Below are positions 27,811-38,766 of a stretch of DNA of 64,000 nucleotides, in pieces. Under the pieces are notes generated by a model. That model saw only the letters and a program-made list of their open reading frames with translations. It did not search any database and was not told the origin of the DNA. Source of the stretch: a marine actinobacterium MedAcidi-G2B (GTDB taxonomy: Bacteria > Actinomycetota > Acidimicrobiia > Acidimicrobiales > MedAcidi-G1); NCBI GenBank assembly GCA_000817115.1, contig JUEO01000001.1:124001-188000 (forward strand). The letters run 5' to 3'. The stretch's first letter is position 1; every line of letters begins with the position of its first letter. Made by a program: the position numbers and the translations under genes.

Positions 27811-27836
27811 TAGCAGTCGCCCATTACGACTGCCAA
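27810..27836. promoter_or_regulatory. CIRCE-like HrcA operator upstream of groES
   Basis: TTAGCAGTC, nine spacer bases, then GACTGCCAA. Compared with consensus TTAGCACTC-N9-GAGTGCTAA, each half-site has a compensating change (C to G and G to C), so dyad symmetry is kept at that position. It starts at the putative -10 box, where repressor binding would block transcription. hrcA is not in the window. Confidence 0.85.
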
Positions 27837-27889
27837 TCGTTTTTCAGTTCACCTTGAATTGGAAAACACAGTTTGAAAAGGAACATTGA

Positions 27890-28180
27890 ATGAACATTCA
27901 ACCTCTAGAGGACCGCATTGTGGTCCGACCAAGTGAATCCGAGGAAACTACAGCCAGCGGCTTAGTTATCCCTGATACTGCAAAAGAAAAGCCTCAACAA
28001 GGCGAAGTACTTGCAATAGGACCAGGACGCCGATCAGAACAAACCGGTGAACTAGTCCCAATGGATGTCTCTGTTGGAGACACCGTTGTTTACAGCAAAT
28101 ACGGTGGCACAGAAATTAGTAGCGCAGGAGAAGATCTATTAATCCTCAACGCTCGCGATGTGCTCGCCACAATAAAGTAG
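27890..28180 (+). CDS. groES: Co-chaperonin GroES
   Basis: The GroES heptamer caps the GroEL cavity. The 96-residue product has the usual [14 protein letters not shown] start, the mobile loop [20 protein letters not shown] and [14 protein letters not shown]. It lies seven bases before groEL1 and is controlled by the CIRCE-like element just upstream. Confidence 0.98.
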   Translation: MNIQPLEDRIVVRPSESEETTASGLVIPDTAKEKPQQGEVLAIGPGRRSEQTGELVPMDVSVGDTVVYSKYGGTEISSAGEDLLILNARDVLATIK

Positions 28181-28186
28181 GCCTAA

Positions 28187-29827
<1,641 letters not shown>

Positions 29828-29851
29828 CCCTAAATCAAGGGAACAACTATT

Positions 29852-29888
29852 AGGAGCCGAGCCTTCGGGCTCGGCTCCTGTAGTTTTC
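29852..29888 (+). terminator. Rho-independent terminator after groEL1
   Basis: A perfect 12-bp GC-rich stem (AGGAGCCGAGCC / GGCTCGGCTCCT, 29852-29879) closes a TTCG tetraloop and is followed by GTAGTTTTC. This is the clearest intrinsic terminator in the window and ends the groES-groEL1 unit. Confidence 0.9.
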
Positions 29889-29907
29889 ACTATGAAAGAT
29901 TTATGAA

Positions 29908-30597
29908 ATGAATAAAGAAGAAGCGCTAAACAACCGCGGTGGCCCCCAAATAATTCCACGCCCAACAAAATGGCACCTCGGTGAGCCTTCACCATGGTCT
30001 CACCTCAGCAACAAAACATTAACTATTGAAAAAATAAAGCAAGCAGTAGAAAAATATGAACCGGTTGTTGTCCAAAAAGACCTCCTTGAGGAATACACAC
30101 AAGAAGCAGGGGTCTTAGTAGCGCTTTACGAGGAACAAAATTCACTTCAAGTAATCCTCACTCGAAGATCGCCTCACTTATCCAGTCACGCACATCAAGT
30201 GAGTTTCCCAGGCGGGCATCAAGAAAAAGTAGACAAAGATCTTTGGAGTACAGCGTTAAGAGAAGCTCATGAGGAAACAGGACTCGATCCCTCTCTCCCT
30301 AAAAAGATCGGAGAGTTAGACCCAATTGTCACCGTAGGAAGTGGAACTCTTATCTACCCTTTTGTCGCTTTGCTTCCACACCGTCCAGAGCTAAAAGCGA
30401 ACTCAGCTGAAGTAGAAACAATACGCCATGTAGATCTAGCAGAACTCTTAAAAGAAGAAACATGGCGTGAAGAGTATTGGGAACGAGAAGAACGGTCACA
30501 TGCAGTAACTTTCTTTGAAATCCCTAATGAAACCATTTGGGGGGCAACAGCAAACATTCTTCGCCAGTTACTAACTTTAGGATTAGGAATTGTCTGA
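29908..30597 (+). CDS. NUDIX hydrolase, CoA pyrophosphatase-like
   Basis: A 229-aa NUDIX hydrolase. The NUDIX box reads GGHQEKVDKDLWSTALREAHEETGLD (residues about 97-122), directly after the CoA-pyrophosphatase-type segment VILTRRSPHLSSHAHQVSFPGG. The family member NudL splits CoA into phosphopantetheine and 3',5'-ADP. An N-terminal extension of about 60 residues has no recognised motif. It lies just after the groEL1 terminator and 24 bases before the decarboxylase gene. Confidence 0.87.
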   Translation: MNKEEALNNRGGPQIIPRPTKWHLGEPSPWSHLSNKTLTIEKIKQAVEKYEPVVVQKDLLEEYTQEAGVLVALYEEQNSLQVILTRRSPHLSSHAHQVSFPGGHQEKVDKDLWSTALREAHEETGLDPSLPKKIGELDPIVTVGSGTLIYPFVALLPHRPELKANSAEVETIRHVDLAELLKEETWREEYWEREERSHAVTFFEIPNETIWGATANILRQLLTLGLGIV

Positions 30598-30621
30598 ACT
30601 TTCTTCCCCTAGAATTTCTTT

Positions 30622-32043
30622 ATGAACAATTCTGAAGAAAAACCTGTTCACATGACCCCCGAAGAGTTTCGCTCCGCCGGATATGCCGCTATCGACTGGC
30701 TTGTTGACTACCTGAAAGAGATTGAGGAAAGACCAGTCACTTCGGAAGTAGAACCGGGAGAAGTTCGTTCCTCCTTACCAGAGCATGCACCAGAAACTGG
30801 TGAACCATTTCAAGACTTACTAGATGATATGGATCGTATTATCGCCCCAGGGGTCACTCAATGGCAGCATCCAGGCTTCTACGGTTATTTCCCCGCTAAT
30901 TCTTCACCTCCAGCAGTTTTAGGGGATCTACTTTCCACAGGTTTAGGAGTCAACGGGATGCTATGGGCTACAAGCCCAGCAGCCACAGAACTAGAAACAC
31001 ATGTTCTGGACTGGCTTATAGATCTATGCGGGATACCTAAACGGTTCCATTCAAGCGGGGCAGGTGGAGGAGTCATCCAAGATTCAGCGTCATCAGCGAC
31101 TTTATGCGCCATCTTGGCAGCTCGGCACAGAATAAATAGACCTGAAGAAATTATGAAATTACGTGCTTACGTATCTAACCAAGCTCATTCCTCAGCAGAA
31201 AAAGGGCTACTCGTAGCAGGAATACATCATCAAAACATACGTCTCATCGAAACAGATGAAAATCTTTCCATGTGTTTAGAAAGCTTAGAGAAAGCTATCT
31301 CGGAAGATATTGAAGCCGGGTATTTACCATTCTTCGTGATGACCACTGTCGGTACAACCTCTTCTGGAGCGGTAGACAATGTTGAAGAGATCGCTAAATT
31401 AGCTACACAAGTGGGAGCTTGGATACATGTTGATGCAGCGTGGGCCGGATCTGCAACCATATGCCCAGAGTTCCGAGGAATATTAAATGGATTAGATCTA
31501 GCTGATAGTTATGCATTTAATCCTCATAAATGGATGCTTACTAATTTTGATTGTTCAGCATTCTTCGTCGCAGATGCAAAACCGTTAACTGAAGCGCTCT
31601 CAATAGTTCCTGAATATCTCCGAAACTCAGCTAGCGAAGCTGGAGAAGTAATCGATTACCGAGATTGGCAAGTTCCACTAGGTCGCCGCTTTCGCGCTCT
31701 TAAACTTTGGTTTGTACTACGCAGCTATGGCGCAGAAAACATCAGAACATACATACGACGCCATGTTAAAGCAGCTAACTGGTTCGCGGAACAGATCAAT
31801 GAACATCCAAAGTTAAAGCTTTCAGTTACCCCTTCACTTAGTCTGGTTTGTTTCCAGCACGTTGAAGGAGATACGGCGTCAGAACAACTCCTTACAGCAC
31901 TTAATGCCACACAAAAAGTTTTATTAACCCACACTCGCCTCAACAACAAATACGTACTAAGAGTCGCAGTTGGAGGCACGTACACGACACTTGAACACGT
32001 TGAGTCATTAATGCAACTAATCAGTGAATACCTTGACAACTAG
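30622..32043 (+). CDS. PLP-dependent aromatic amino-acid decarboxylase family
   Basis: A 473-residue group II decarboxylase. The N-terminus (RSAGYAAIDWLVDYL) and HPGFYGYFPANSS are as in DOPA/tryptophan decarboxylases. The cofactor Lys lies in FNPHKWMLTNFDC, with the preceding HVDAAWAGS holding the PLP-contacting Asp. Which amino acid is decarboxylated cannot be told. Aromatic amino acids fit the family best. No transporter or partner gene is adjacent. Confidence 0.88.
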   Translation: MNNSEEKPVHMTPEEFRSAGYAAIDWLVDYLKEIEERPVTSEVEPGEVRSSLPEHAPETGEPFQDLLDDMDRIIAPGVTQWQHPGFYGYFPANSSPPAVLGDLLSTGLGVNGMLWATSPAATELETHVLDWLIDLCGIPKRFHSSGAGGGVIQDSASSATLCAILAARHRINRPEEIMKLRAYVSNQAHSSAEKGLLVAGIHHQNIRLIETDENLSMCLESLEKAISEDIEAGYLPFFVMTTVGTTSSGAVDNVEEIAKLATQVGAWIHVDAAWAGSATICPEFRGILNGLDLADSYAFNPHKWMLTNFDCSAFFVADAKPLTEALSIVPEYLRNSASEAGEVIDYRDWQVPLGRRFRALKLWFVLRSYGAENIRTYIRRHVKAANWFAEQINEHPKLKLSVTPSLSLVCFQHVEGDTASEQLLTALNATQKVLLTHTRLNNKYVLRVAVGGTYTTLEHVESLMQLISEYLDN

Positions 32044-32096
32044 AATCATCAGCAGTCATAGGTGTAGGAATGGGCCACTGACATGCTGGAACCAAA

Positions 32097-33662
32097 ATGG
32101 CTACTAAATTCCAAGACAAAATTGACCGATTCAAAGACCGTATTCTCGTTGTTGATTTTGGCGCACAATACGCTCAACTAATCGCTCGACGTGTCCGCGA
32201 AAACAATGTTTACAGCGAAATCATTCCGCACAATCTCTCAGCTAAAGAGATTTCGAATTATCAACCAACAGGAATTATTTTCAGCGGAGGCCCCACTTCA
32301 GTTAATGCAGAAGGCGCCCCCCAGATAGATCCAGGGATTTATGAACTTGGAATTCCGATTTTGGGTATTTGCTATGGGGCGCAACTCATAGCGGTGCAAT
32401 GCGGTGGAAAAGTGGGTCGCAACGAACAAGGAGAATATGGACGAACCGAAATGACAGTTTCTTCCCCCGGTTCGTTACTCGCTGATCTAGAGACTGGGAC
32501 GCATCCGGTATGGATGAGTCATTTTGATGCAATAGTTGAAGGACCTGAAGGGTCTTTAGCGACAGCCTCTTCAACGAACGCCCCCATCGCGGCTTTTGAA
32601 TCTCCGGAACGAAAACTCTATGGAGTTCAATTTCATCCTGAAGTTCAACACACCCCATGTGGAGAAAAGTTATTAACCCGATTCCTCTTCGATGTTTGTT
32701 CATGTAGTGGCGATTGGACTATGACGTCAGTCATCGAATCGTCGGTAGAAAGTATTAAGCAACAAGTTGGAGATGGTAAAGCTATTTGCGGGCTTTCAGG
32801 AGGAGTGGATTCTGCTGTCGCTGCTGCTTTGGTTCACAAAGCAATAGGGGACCAGTTGACATGCGTATTTGTAGACACAGGACTTATGCGAGCAGACGAA
32901 GGCACCCAAGTAGTTGAAACCTTCGACCGTCATCAAGGGATTGAGCTCATGCATGTCAAGGCTGAAGATCGTTTTTTTGAAGCATTAGAGGGAATAACTG
33001 AACCTGAAGAAAAACGTAAAACTATTGGAGAGCTATTTATTCGAATATTCGAAGATGCTGAAAAGCAAGTTCAAGACGCTGCTTTTCTTGTACAAGGAAC
33101 GCTTTACCCAGACGTCATTGAATCTGGAACCAAAGATGCCGCAAAAATTAAAAGCCACCACAATGTTGGAGGGCTTCCCGACGACATGGAATTTGAACTA
33201 GTTGAACCCCTTAGAGACCTGTTTAAAGATGAAGTCCGATCTTTAGGAAAAGAATTAGGTCTGCCTGATGAAATCGTTTGGAGACAACCTTTTCCCGGAC
33301 CAGGGCTCGGAGTTCGAATAATTGGAGAAGTAACGCCAGAAAAAGTAGCGACCCTCCAAGCAGCTGACAAAATCGTTCGCGAAGAGTTACGCAATGCAGG
33401 GCTCGAGCGTGAAATTTGGCAAGCCTTCGCTGTGCTGCCAGACATACGTTCAGTAGGAGTCATGGGAGATGAACGCACATACGGATACCCCATAATCATT
33501 CGAGCAGTAACTAGCGAAGACGCAATGACAGCAGACTGGGCTCGTCTTCCATATGAGTTATTAGAGACTCTTTCTTCACGCATAATCAATGAAGTCTCTG
33601 GGGTCAACAGGGTGGCTTATGACATTACTTCTAAACCCCCTGGAACTATTGAGTGGGAGTGA
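32097..33662 (+). CDS. guaA: GMP synthase (glutamine-hydrolysing)
   Basis: GuaA aminates XMP to GMP. The 521-aa protein has an N-terminal class I amidotransferase ([10 protein letters not shown] with the catalytic Cys; FHPEVQHTP with the His), the ATP-pyrophosphatase loop [14 protein letters not shown] and the dimerisation domain with [12 protein letters not shown] and the ending [12 protein letters not shown]. Length and motifs are canonical. It is flanked by 50 bases upstream with no clear promoter motif. Confidence 0.98.
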   Translation: MATKFQDKIDRFKDRILVVDFGAQYAQLIARRVRENNVYSEIIPHNLSAKEISNYQPTGIIFSGGPTSVNAEGAPQIDPGIYELGIPILGICYGAQLIAVQCGGKVGRNEQGEYGRTEMTVSSPGSLLADLETGTHPVWMSHFDAIVEGPEGSLATASSTNAPIAAFESPERKLYGVQFHPEVQHTPCGEKLLTRFLFDVCSCSGDWTMTSVIESSVESIKQQVGDGKAICGLSGGVDSAVAAALVHKAIGDQLTCVFVDTGLMRADEGTQVVETFDRHQGIELMHVKAEDRFFEALEGITEPEEKRKTIGELFIRIFEDAEKQVQDAAFLVQGTLYPDVIESGTKDAAKIKSHHNVGGLPDDMEFELVEPLRDLFKDEVRSLGKELGLPDEIVWRQPFPGPGLGVRIIGEVTPEKVATLQAADKIVREELRNAGLEREIWQAFAVLPDIRSVGVMGDERTYGYPIIIRAVTSEDAMTADWARLPYELLETLSSRIINEVSGVNRVAYDITSKPPGTIEWE

Positions 33663-33671
33663 AGAACCGAG

Positions 33672-34244
33672 ATGACTTCTCAGGATGATTATGTAGCGGC
33701 GAGCATTATCTTTGGGCAGCAACTCATGGAGTTAGCTGACGATGAGTGGTTCTTCTCAACACCATGTCCGGAATGGGATGTACGCACCATTGTCGCTCAC
33801 GTAATTCTCGGAGAAGCAATGTTTGTTGATTTACTCAAAGGTGGGGTAATCGAATCATTCACTGACATAGATGTCTCAATTCTGGGCCCTAACCCGATTG
33901 CTACTTGGAGGGGAACAGCGGTAGCTGCTATAGATGTGGCATCACAACAAGAAGTGGAAACAAAAAAATATGAACACCCATTAGGAAATATTGATGGAAC
34001 CACCATTATTGGTTTACGAGTCACGGAGAATCTTGTGCACGCTTCGGACATAGCTCAAGCTTGTGGTCGTCGAATAGAACTACCCAACGAACTTGCTGAT
34101 CGATGCCTTGATTTTTGGGCACCCTTAACTGACGCGCTTTCAGCAAGTGACATGATTGGTGATCCGGTAATGCCTCCAGAAGACGCATCACCTGGAATCA
34201 GATTGTTGTGTCTCATGGGAAGAGAAATAAACTTTCTCCCATGA
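33672..34244 (+). CDS. TIGR03086-family (DinB-like) putative metal-binding protein
   Basis: A 190-residue four-helix-bundle protein of the mycothiol-dependent maleylpyruvate isomerase/DinB-like group, TIGR03086 branch. Characteristic parts are TPCPEWDVRTIVAHVILGE near residue 31 and NLVHASDIAQACGR near 118, which place His residues for a metal. Function is unknown. Members are common in actinobacteria. It overlaps the thioesterase gene by four bases (ATGA), suggesting co-expression. Confidence 0.75.
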   Translation: MTSQDDYVAASIIFGQQLMELADDEWFFSTPCPEWDVRTIVAHVILGEAMFVDLLKGGVIESFTDIDVSILGPNPIATWRGTAVAAIDVASQQEVETKKYEHPLGNIDGTTIIGLRVTENLVHASDIAQACGRRIELPNELADRCLDFWAPLTDALSASDMIGDPVMPPEDASPGIRLLCLMGREINFLP

Positions 34245-35044
34245 CTGAATCACCGGAGTTCTTATATCAGGTTGACGGAGATTTAGTAATTCCGACTCCA
34301 CTGACCGGTGGACCGTGGGACCCGGAGATACAACACGGAGGCCCAATTTCAGGGATCCTTGCTCATCTCGTAGAAACAATAAAAACACCTTCCCCGATGC
34401 GAACATGCCGACACACAGTGGAACTCATGCGTGGTGTGCCCATACGCCCTCTCCAGTGGACAACTGAAGTAATAAGAGAAGGACGACGACTACAAGTAAT
34501 CCAAACTTCGCTTCATGATCAAGGTAAAGAAGTGGTTCGCTCTACTTCAGTGAGGTTAAGAGTTACCGAAGAATCAAATCCCGTAGATGAAGAAAGAATG
34601 TCCCACGAAGAAGATGAAATACCTCCGTTTCCTAACATCGCCACCCAACTAACCACTCCTGGAGTTGGAATCCCGGCATTCCTTCGGGCAGTCGAGATCC
34701 GTTTACCTCGTGAAGCATCTTGGGCGGGAACACCAGGACTCATGTGGATACGTCTAACAAAACCACTAGTAGAAGGAGTTCAAACATCTCCCTTCGTAAG
34801 CATGGCGACCGTCAGCGACATGTTAAGCATGGTGGCTCAATATCTAGACCCAAAAGAATGGATGACACCAAACGTAGATTTAACAATCTCCTCCTTCAAA
34901 GACCCCGCCGGAGAATGGATCGGTTTACGCGGCGTGCATAAAAACTCAAAAGACGGAATCGGGCTTTCTGATGCAGTTCTCTACGACCGTGATGGAAGAG
35001 TAGGGCGAGGATTAGCAACAATTCTTATTGATTCAAGACAATAA
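34241..35044 (+). CDS. Acyl-CoA thioesterase-like (double hot-dog) protein
   Basis: A 267-aa protein with the TesB/thioesterase-superfamily-like double hot-dog pattern: GPWDPEIQHGGPISGILAHLVE near the N-terminus and SFKDPAGEWIGLRGVHKNS near the C-terminus, ending GRVGRGLATILID. It probably hydrolyses an acyl-CoA, but no substrate can be named. The start ATG 34241 overlaps the preceding stop. A more upstream TTG-type extension to 34208 lies inside the previous gene. Confidence 0.75.
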   Translation: MTESPEFLYQVDGDLVIPTPLTGGPWDPEIQHGGPISGILAHLVETIKTPSPMRTCRHTVELMRGVPIRPLQWTTEVIREGRRLQVIQTSLHDQGKEVVRSTSVRLRVTEESNPVDEERMSHEEDEIPPFPNIATQLTTPGVGIPAFLRAVEIRLPREASWAGTPGLMWIRLTKPLVEGVQTSPFVSMATVSDMLSMVAQYLDPKEWMTPNVDLTISSFKDPAGEWIGLRGVHKNSKDGIGLSDAVLYDRDGRVGRGLATILIDSRQ

Positions 35045-35103
35045 GAAAGCAAAATGAAACTCTTTCACTTAATCAGTCACAGGACCCCTGTAAGGTGACT
35101 TTG

Positions 35104-37371
35104 ATGCCCAACAATGAAACCTCGCTAGATCTAAATGAACTCAATCCGGCGCAGAGAGAGGCTGTAACTCACTCAGAAGGACCCTTACTTGTCGTCGCAG
35201 GTGCCGGCTCGGGTAAAACCAGAGTACTTACTCACCGCATCGCTTATTTGATTGAAAATAAAGGCATTTCCCCCTTTGAAATACTTGCAATCACTTTCAC
35301 AAACAAAGCAGCCGGAGAAATGAAAACCCGAGTAGCAGATTTAGTAGGGTCAGTTGCAGAAAAAATGTGGGTATCAACATTTCATTCCGCATGCGTTCGC
35401 ATACTTCGTCGAGACGCTGAAAAAATCGGGTACCCAACTCGCTTCAGCATCTATGACCAAGACGATGCAGTTCGACTAGTCAGCTATGTACTTAAAGACC
35501 TCAACCTTGACGTGAAACGTTTCCCGCCACGCGGTATTTACGCTTCAATCTCTGCTGCAAAAAATGAAGGCAGAACCGCAAGTCATTACGTAGAAGCAGC
35601 CACAGGGCCCTTCGAAGAACGCATAGGAAAAGTCTTTACCGAATATCAAAAAAGGTTAATGGATGCTGGAGCTATGGACTTTGATGACTTATTAGGCAAC
35701 ACCGTTCAGTTGCTGCGTCAACACCCCGAAGTGCTTAATTCTTATCAAGAACGATTCAAACATGTTCTGGTAGACGAATACCAAGACACAAATCTGACAC
35801 AAAACGCACTCACAATTCTTCTTGCCGAAAGCCACAGCAACATATGTGTAGTAGGAGATAGTGATCAATCGATTTATCAATTCCGTGGTGCTGATGTACG
35901 AAACATTCTTGACTTCGAAAAAGCATTTCCAAATACCACCGTCGTGGTTCTAGATCAAAACTATCGATCAACACAGAACATTCTTGATGCTGCAAACGCC
36001 GTCATTTCACAAAATGTTGGAAGAGAACCAAAAGAGCTTTGGACAGAAGAAGGTAGCGGAACTCCAATCACTAAATACACCGCAAACGATGAAACAGAAG
36101 AAGCCAAATGGATTACCCGACAAATACAAAATTTAAGTAGAGATCATGATCATCCATGGTCTGACCTTGCAGTTCTGTATCGAACCAATGTGCAAAGTAG
36201 AGCAATTGAAGAACAACTCGTTCGCCATGGAGTCCCTTACAGAGTTGTAGGTGGCACTCGCTTTTATGACAGAAGAGAAGTAAAAGATGCAATGGCCTAT
36301 TTACGTTTAGCGGCAAACCCAACAGATGAGATAGCAGCGAAGCGTATCTTAAACGTTCCAAAAAGAGGGATCGGAAACACCTCAGTAGATCGAATAGATC
36401 AATGGGCGACTTTCAATGGCACCGGATTCTTAAATGCGTTAACGCATGCTGAAGAAGCTGGAGTCACAGGTCGAGCTTTAACCGGGATCAAGAGTTTCAT
36501 CGAATTACACGAAACCCTCGTTAAAGAAATCGACAATGGGCCAAGCCCAGTATTGGAAACAGCATTAGATACTTCAGGGTATTTAGAAGAGCTTCGAGCA
36601 GAGGGGTCTATTGAAGCAGAAGGCAGAATAGAAAATCTCGCTGAATTAGTTGGAGTCGCTTCTGAATTCAACAATGTAGATGAATTTCTCGAACAAGTAG
36701 CTTTAGTTTCAGATACAGACAACTTGCCGGACACGAACAAAGATCAATCTGGTGAAGTTACTTTAATGACTTTGCACTCTGCTAAAGGCCTGGAATACCC
36801 AGTGGTTTTTCTTCCCGGTATGGAAGATGGAGTATTTCCGCATATTCGTTCTTTAGGAGATGAACGGCAAGAAGAAGAAGAGCGACGCCTCGCTTATGTT
36901 GGGATCACTCGAGCCCGAAAGCATCTTTATATGAGCCATGCATGGAGTCGCATGCTTCATGGCGTCACCCAATACAACCCACCAAGCCGGTTCTTGAAAG
37001 AGATTCCAGACAAACTCATTGTTGAAGCAAAAACAAGTCAAAAACGTTTATCACAACAAGATTCTGGCTGGGGTAGCAGCAGCGGAGATAGTTACGACGA
37101 TGAAAGCTGGCTACATACAGATCATGTCACTGATGACGAACCAGCAGGAACCGTTTATGGGCAAAGAACAAAAAAATCTGGTTCATCTAAAACCACTGGA
37201 GCACATTTACTGGATCTTCAACCCGGCGAAGAAGTCCTGCATAAAGCATGGGGCGAAGGTGAAGTAATCAAAGTAAGCGGAGAAGGAGACAGGGCAGAAG
37301 CAGTCGTTGAGTTTGAACGCGTAGGTGAGAAACGGCTACTCCTAGCATGGGCTCCTATAGAGCGACCGTAA
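35104..37371 (+). CDS. pcrA: ATP-dependent DNA helicase UvrD/PcrA
   Basis: A superfamily 1A 3'-5' helicase used in nucleotide-excision repair and replication-fork clearance. The 755-residue protein has Q-motif LNPAQREAV, Walker A VVAGAGSGKTRVLTHRIA, the DExx box VDEYQDTN, motif III GDSDQSIYQFRGAD, motif IV YRSTQNIL, motif V TLHSAKGLEYPVVFLPGMEDG and motif VI VGITRARKHLYM. A PcrA-type Tudor-like C-terminus (LQPGEEVLHKAWGEGEVIKV) ends it. ATG 35104 with AAGG upstream is preferred. GTG 35095 and TTG 35101 are in-frame alternatives. Confidence 0.96.
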   Translation: MPNNETSLDLNELNPAQREAVTHSEGPLLVVAGAGSGKTRVLTHRIAYLIENKGISPFEILAITFTNKAAGEMKTRVADLVGSVAEKMWVSTFHSACVRILRRDAEKIGYPTRFSIYDQDDAVRLVSYVLKDLNLDVKRFPPRGIYASISAAKNEGRTASHYVEAATGPFEERIGKVFTEYQKRLMDAGAMDFDDLLGNTVQLLRQHPEVLNSYQERFKHVLVDEYQDTNLTQNALTILLAESHSNICVVGDSDQSIYQFRGADVRNILDFEKAFPNTTVVVLDQNYRSTQNILDAANAVISQNVGREPKELWTEEGSGTPITKYTANDETEEAKWITRQIQNLSRDHDHPWSDLAVLYRTNVQSRAIEEQLVRHGVPYRVVGGTRFYDRREVKDAMAYLRLAANPTDEIAAKRILNVPKRGIGNTSVDRIDQWATFNGTGFLNALTHAEEAGVTGRALTGIKSFIELHETLVKEIDNGPSPVLETALDTSGYLEELRAEGSIEAEGRIENLAELVGVASEFNNVDEFLEQVALVSDTDNLPDTNKDQSGEVTLMTLHSAKGLEYPVVFLPGMEDGVFPHIRSLGDERQEEEERRLAYVGITRARKHLYMSHAWSRMLHGVTQYNPPSRFLKEIPDKLIVEAKTSQKRLSQQDSGWGSSSGDSYDDESWLHTDHVTDDEPAGTVYGQRTKKSGSSKTTGAHLLDLQPGEEVLHKAWGEGEVIKVSGEGDRAEAVVEFERVGEKRLLLAWAPIERP

Positions 37372-37408
37372 GTCTAAATACGATCAGGACGCTACGCTAA
37401 CGATCTAT

Positions 37409-37481
37409 GCCCGTGTAGCTCAGTAGGAAGAGCGGCTCACTCGTAATGAGCAGGTCCGGGGTTCGACTCCCCGCGCGGGCT
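37409..37481 (+). tRNA. tRNA-Thr (anticodon CGT)
   Basis: A 73-base cloverleaf: acceptor GCCCGTG pairs with CGCGGGC, D arm GCTC/GAGC, anticodon stem GCTCA/TGAGC with loop CTCGTAA (anticodon CGT at 37442-37444), and T arm CGGGG-TTCGACT-CCCCG. It decodes ACG. The discriminator base is T, and no CCA is encoded. The gene stands alone after pcrA. Confidence 0.97.
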
Positions 37482-37568
37482 CAAAGAGTTGCTCCCAGAA
37501 TCTCAAACTTGTCAAAGAACAATGCGTAAAGCGTAGAAGTTCACAGTTAACCCTCTAAGATTCTTACT

Positions 37569-37703
37569 ATGAACTTGTTCTCAGGCGTTATATGGCATTA
37601 CTGGTTAGCTGTACCTCTTGCTGGCGGTGGTGTCATTTTTTGCATAGCCACGTTGGTGGGTTACTTCCAGAAAGTTTCTTCTACCCGCTACCGTAAGCGC
37701 TGA
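37569..37703 (+). CDS. 44-aa single-span membrane peptide
   Basis: A small open frame, MNLFSGVIWHYWLAVPLAGG onward, with one hydrophobic segment (about residues 10-31) and a basic C-terminus ending STRYRKR, predicting a single-pass membrane protein with its C-terminus inside. It fills the space between tRNA-Thr and the metalloprotease gene and ends 10 bases before that gene's ATG. No family is recognised. The amphipathic charge pattern supports coding, but there is no clear Shine-Dalgarno. Confidence 0.6.
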   Translation: MNLFSGVIWHYWLAVPLAGGGVIFCIATLVGYFQKVSSTRYRKR

Positions 37704-37713
37704 TCGCAGCCCA

Positions 37714-38766
37714 ATGGGGCAATCAATAAGTGTTGACTGGGAATTGGCTGAAAAAGTCGCGGTTCGAGTTTCCGAATATGCGCCTTTTTCGGGAGAACGT
37801 CACCAGCAAGGTCTTTTAGAAGAGTTCACTGCACATACAGAAAAAGCTGAAGGATTAGTTGCTGCCACAACTGGGCTAACTTCCACGCAAGGTGTAGCAC
37901 GAGCCAGAGTAGTGGACCGTCCAGGATGGATTAAAACTAATCTAAAATCTTTACAACGGCTCCTTAGACCGCTGTTAGAAGGTGAAACCTCGAAAGGGTC
38001 AGAATCTCCTGTGACGGCTCGAATCACGGCGGTAGAGATGGGAGCAGTTCTCGGTTGGATGTCAACCAGAGTGTTAGGGCAATACGACTTACTCGTCATA
38101 GAAGATGAAGAAGCCGATGAGCAAGACTTGGTTTACTACGTAGGACCAAATGTTGTTGCTTTAGAGCAACGTTACGCTTTCCCCTCTTCAGATTTTCGTC
38201 AATGGTTAGCTCTCCATGAAGTAACACACCGCGCTCAATTCACTGGAGTCCCATGGCTAAGAAAACACTACCTAGGTTTAGTTGAAGCACTACTTGATGA
38301 AGCAGAACCGGAATCAAATCAAATAATTGAACGCTTACGGGCAATGAAAAGCCAGAACGAAAGCCCTAGCGAAGAAGGACTCATTCCGGCGGTTGCTACT
38401 CCACAGCAAAAAGCCGCTCTCGACAACATAGCCGGCCTCATGAGCCTCTTAGAAGGCCATGGAGACGTGACTATGGACAGAGCAGGTATTGGAGTTGTTC
38501 AATACGCTAACCGTTACGCAAAAGTGATGAGAGATAGAAGGCAATCCGCTACGGGGCTAACCCGAATGGTTCAAAAAATTATTGGTCTTGAAGCAAAACT
38601 TGCGCAATACGCCCAAGGTGAAGAATTTATTGCCGCAGTTGAAAAAGCAGGAGGAGAGGAACTATTTAACCAAGTGTGGATAGAGCCCTCACATCTACCT
38701 AACTCTGAAGAAATCAAACAACCCTCTCTTTGGATTAACCGAATGCAGGTAAAAACCAGTGGGTGA
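37714..38766 (+). CDS. Zinc-dependent metalloprotease, DUF2342 (F420-associated) family
   Basis: A 350-residue protein of the actinobacterial DUF2342 family, annotated in databases as zinc-dependent metalloprotease or coenzyme F420 biosynthesis-associated. The HExxH motif is H168-E-V-T-H172 in LALHEVTHRAQFTGVPWL, followed by long helices. The biological substrate is unknown. It directly precedes tilS and hpt, the normal actinobacterial arrangement, and overlaps tilS by eight bases. Confidence 0.87.
   Translation: MGQSISVDWELAEKVAVRVSEYAPFSGERHQQGLLEEFTAHTEKAEGLVAATTGLTSTQGVARARVVDRPGWIKTNLKSLQRLLRPLLEGETSKGSESPVTARITAVEMGAVLGWMSTRVLGQYDLLVIEDEEADEQDLVYYVGPNVVALEQRYAFPSSDFRQWLALHEVTHRAQFTGVPWLRKHYLGLVEALLDEAEPESNQIIERLRAMKSQNESPSEEGLIPAVATPQQKAALDNIAGLMSLLEGHGDVTMDRAGIGVVQYANRYAKVMRDRRQSATGLTRMVQKIIGLEAKLAQYAQGEEFIAAVEKAGGEELFNQVWIEPSHLPNSEEIKQPSLWINRMQVKTSG

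Noticed and set aside
33104-33607. A 167-codon open frame on the minus strand inside guaA
   Set aside because: It lies fully antisense to a clear guaA with all family motifs. No family resemblance and no ribosome site, so it is a codon-bias shadow.
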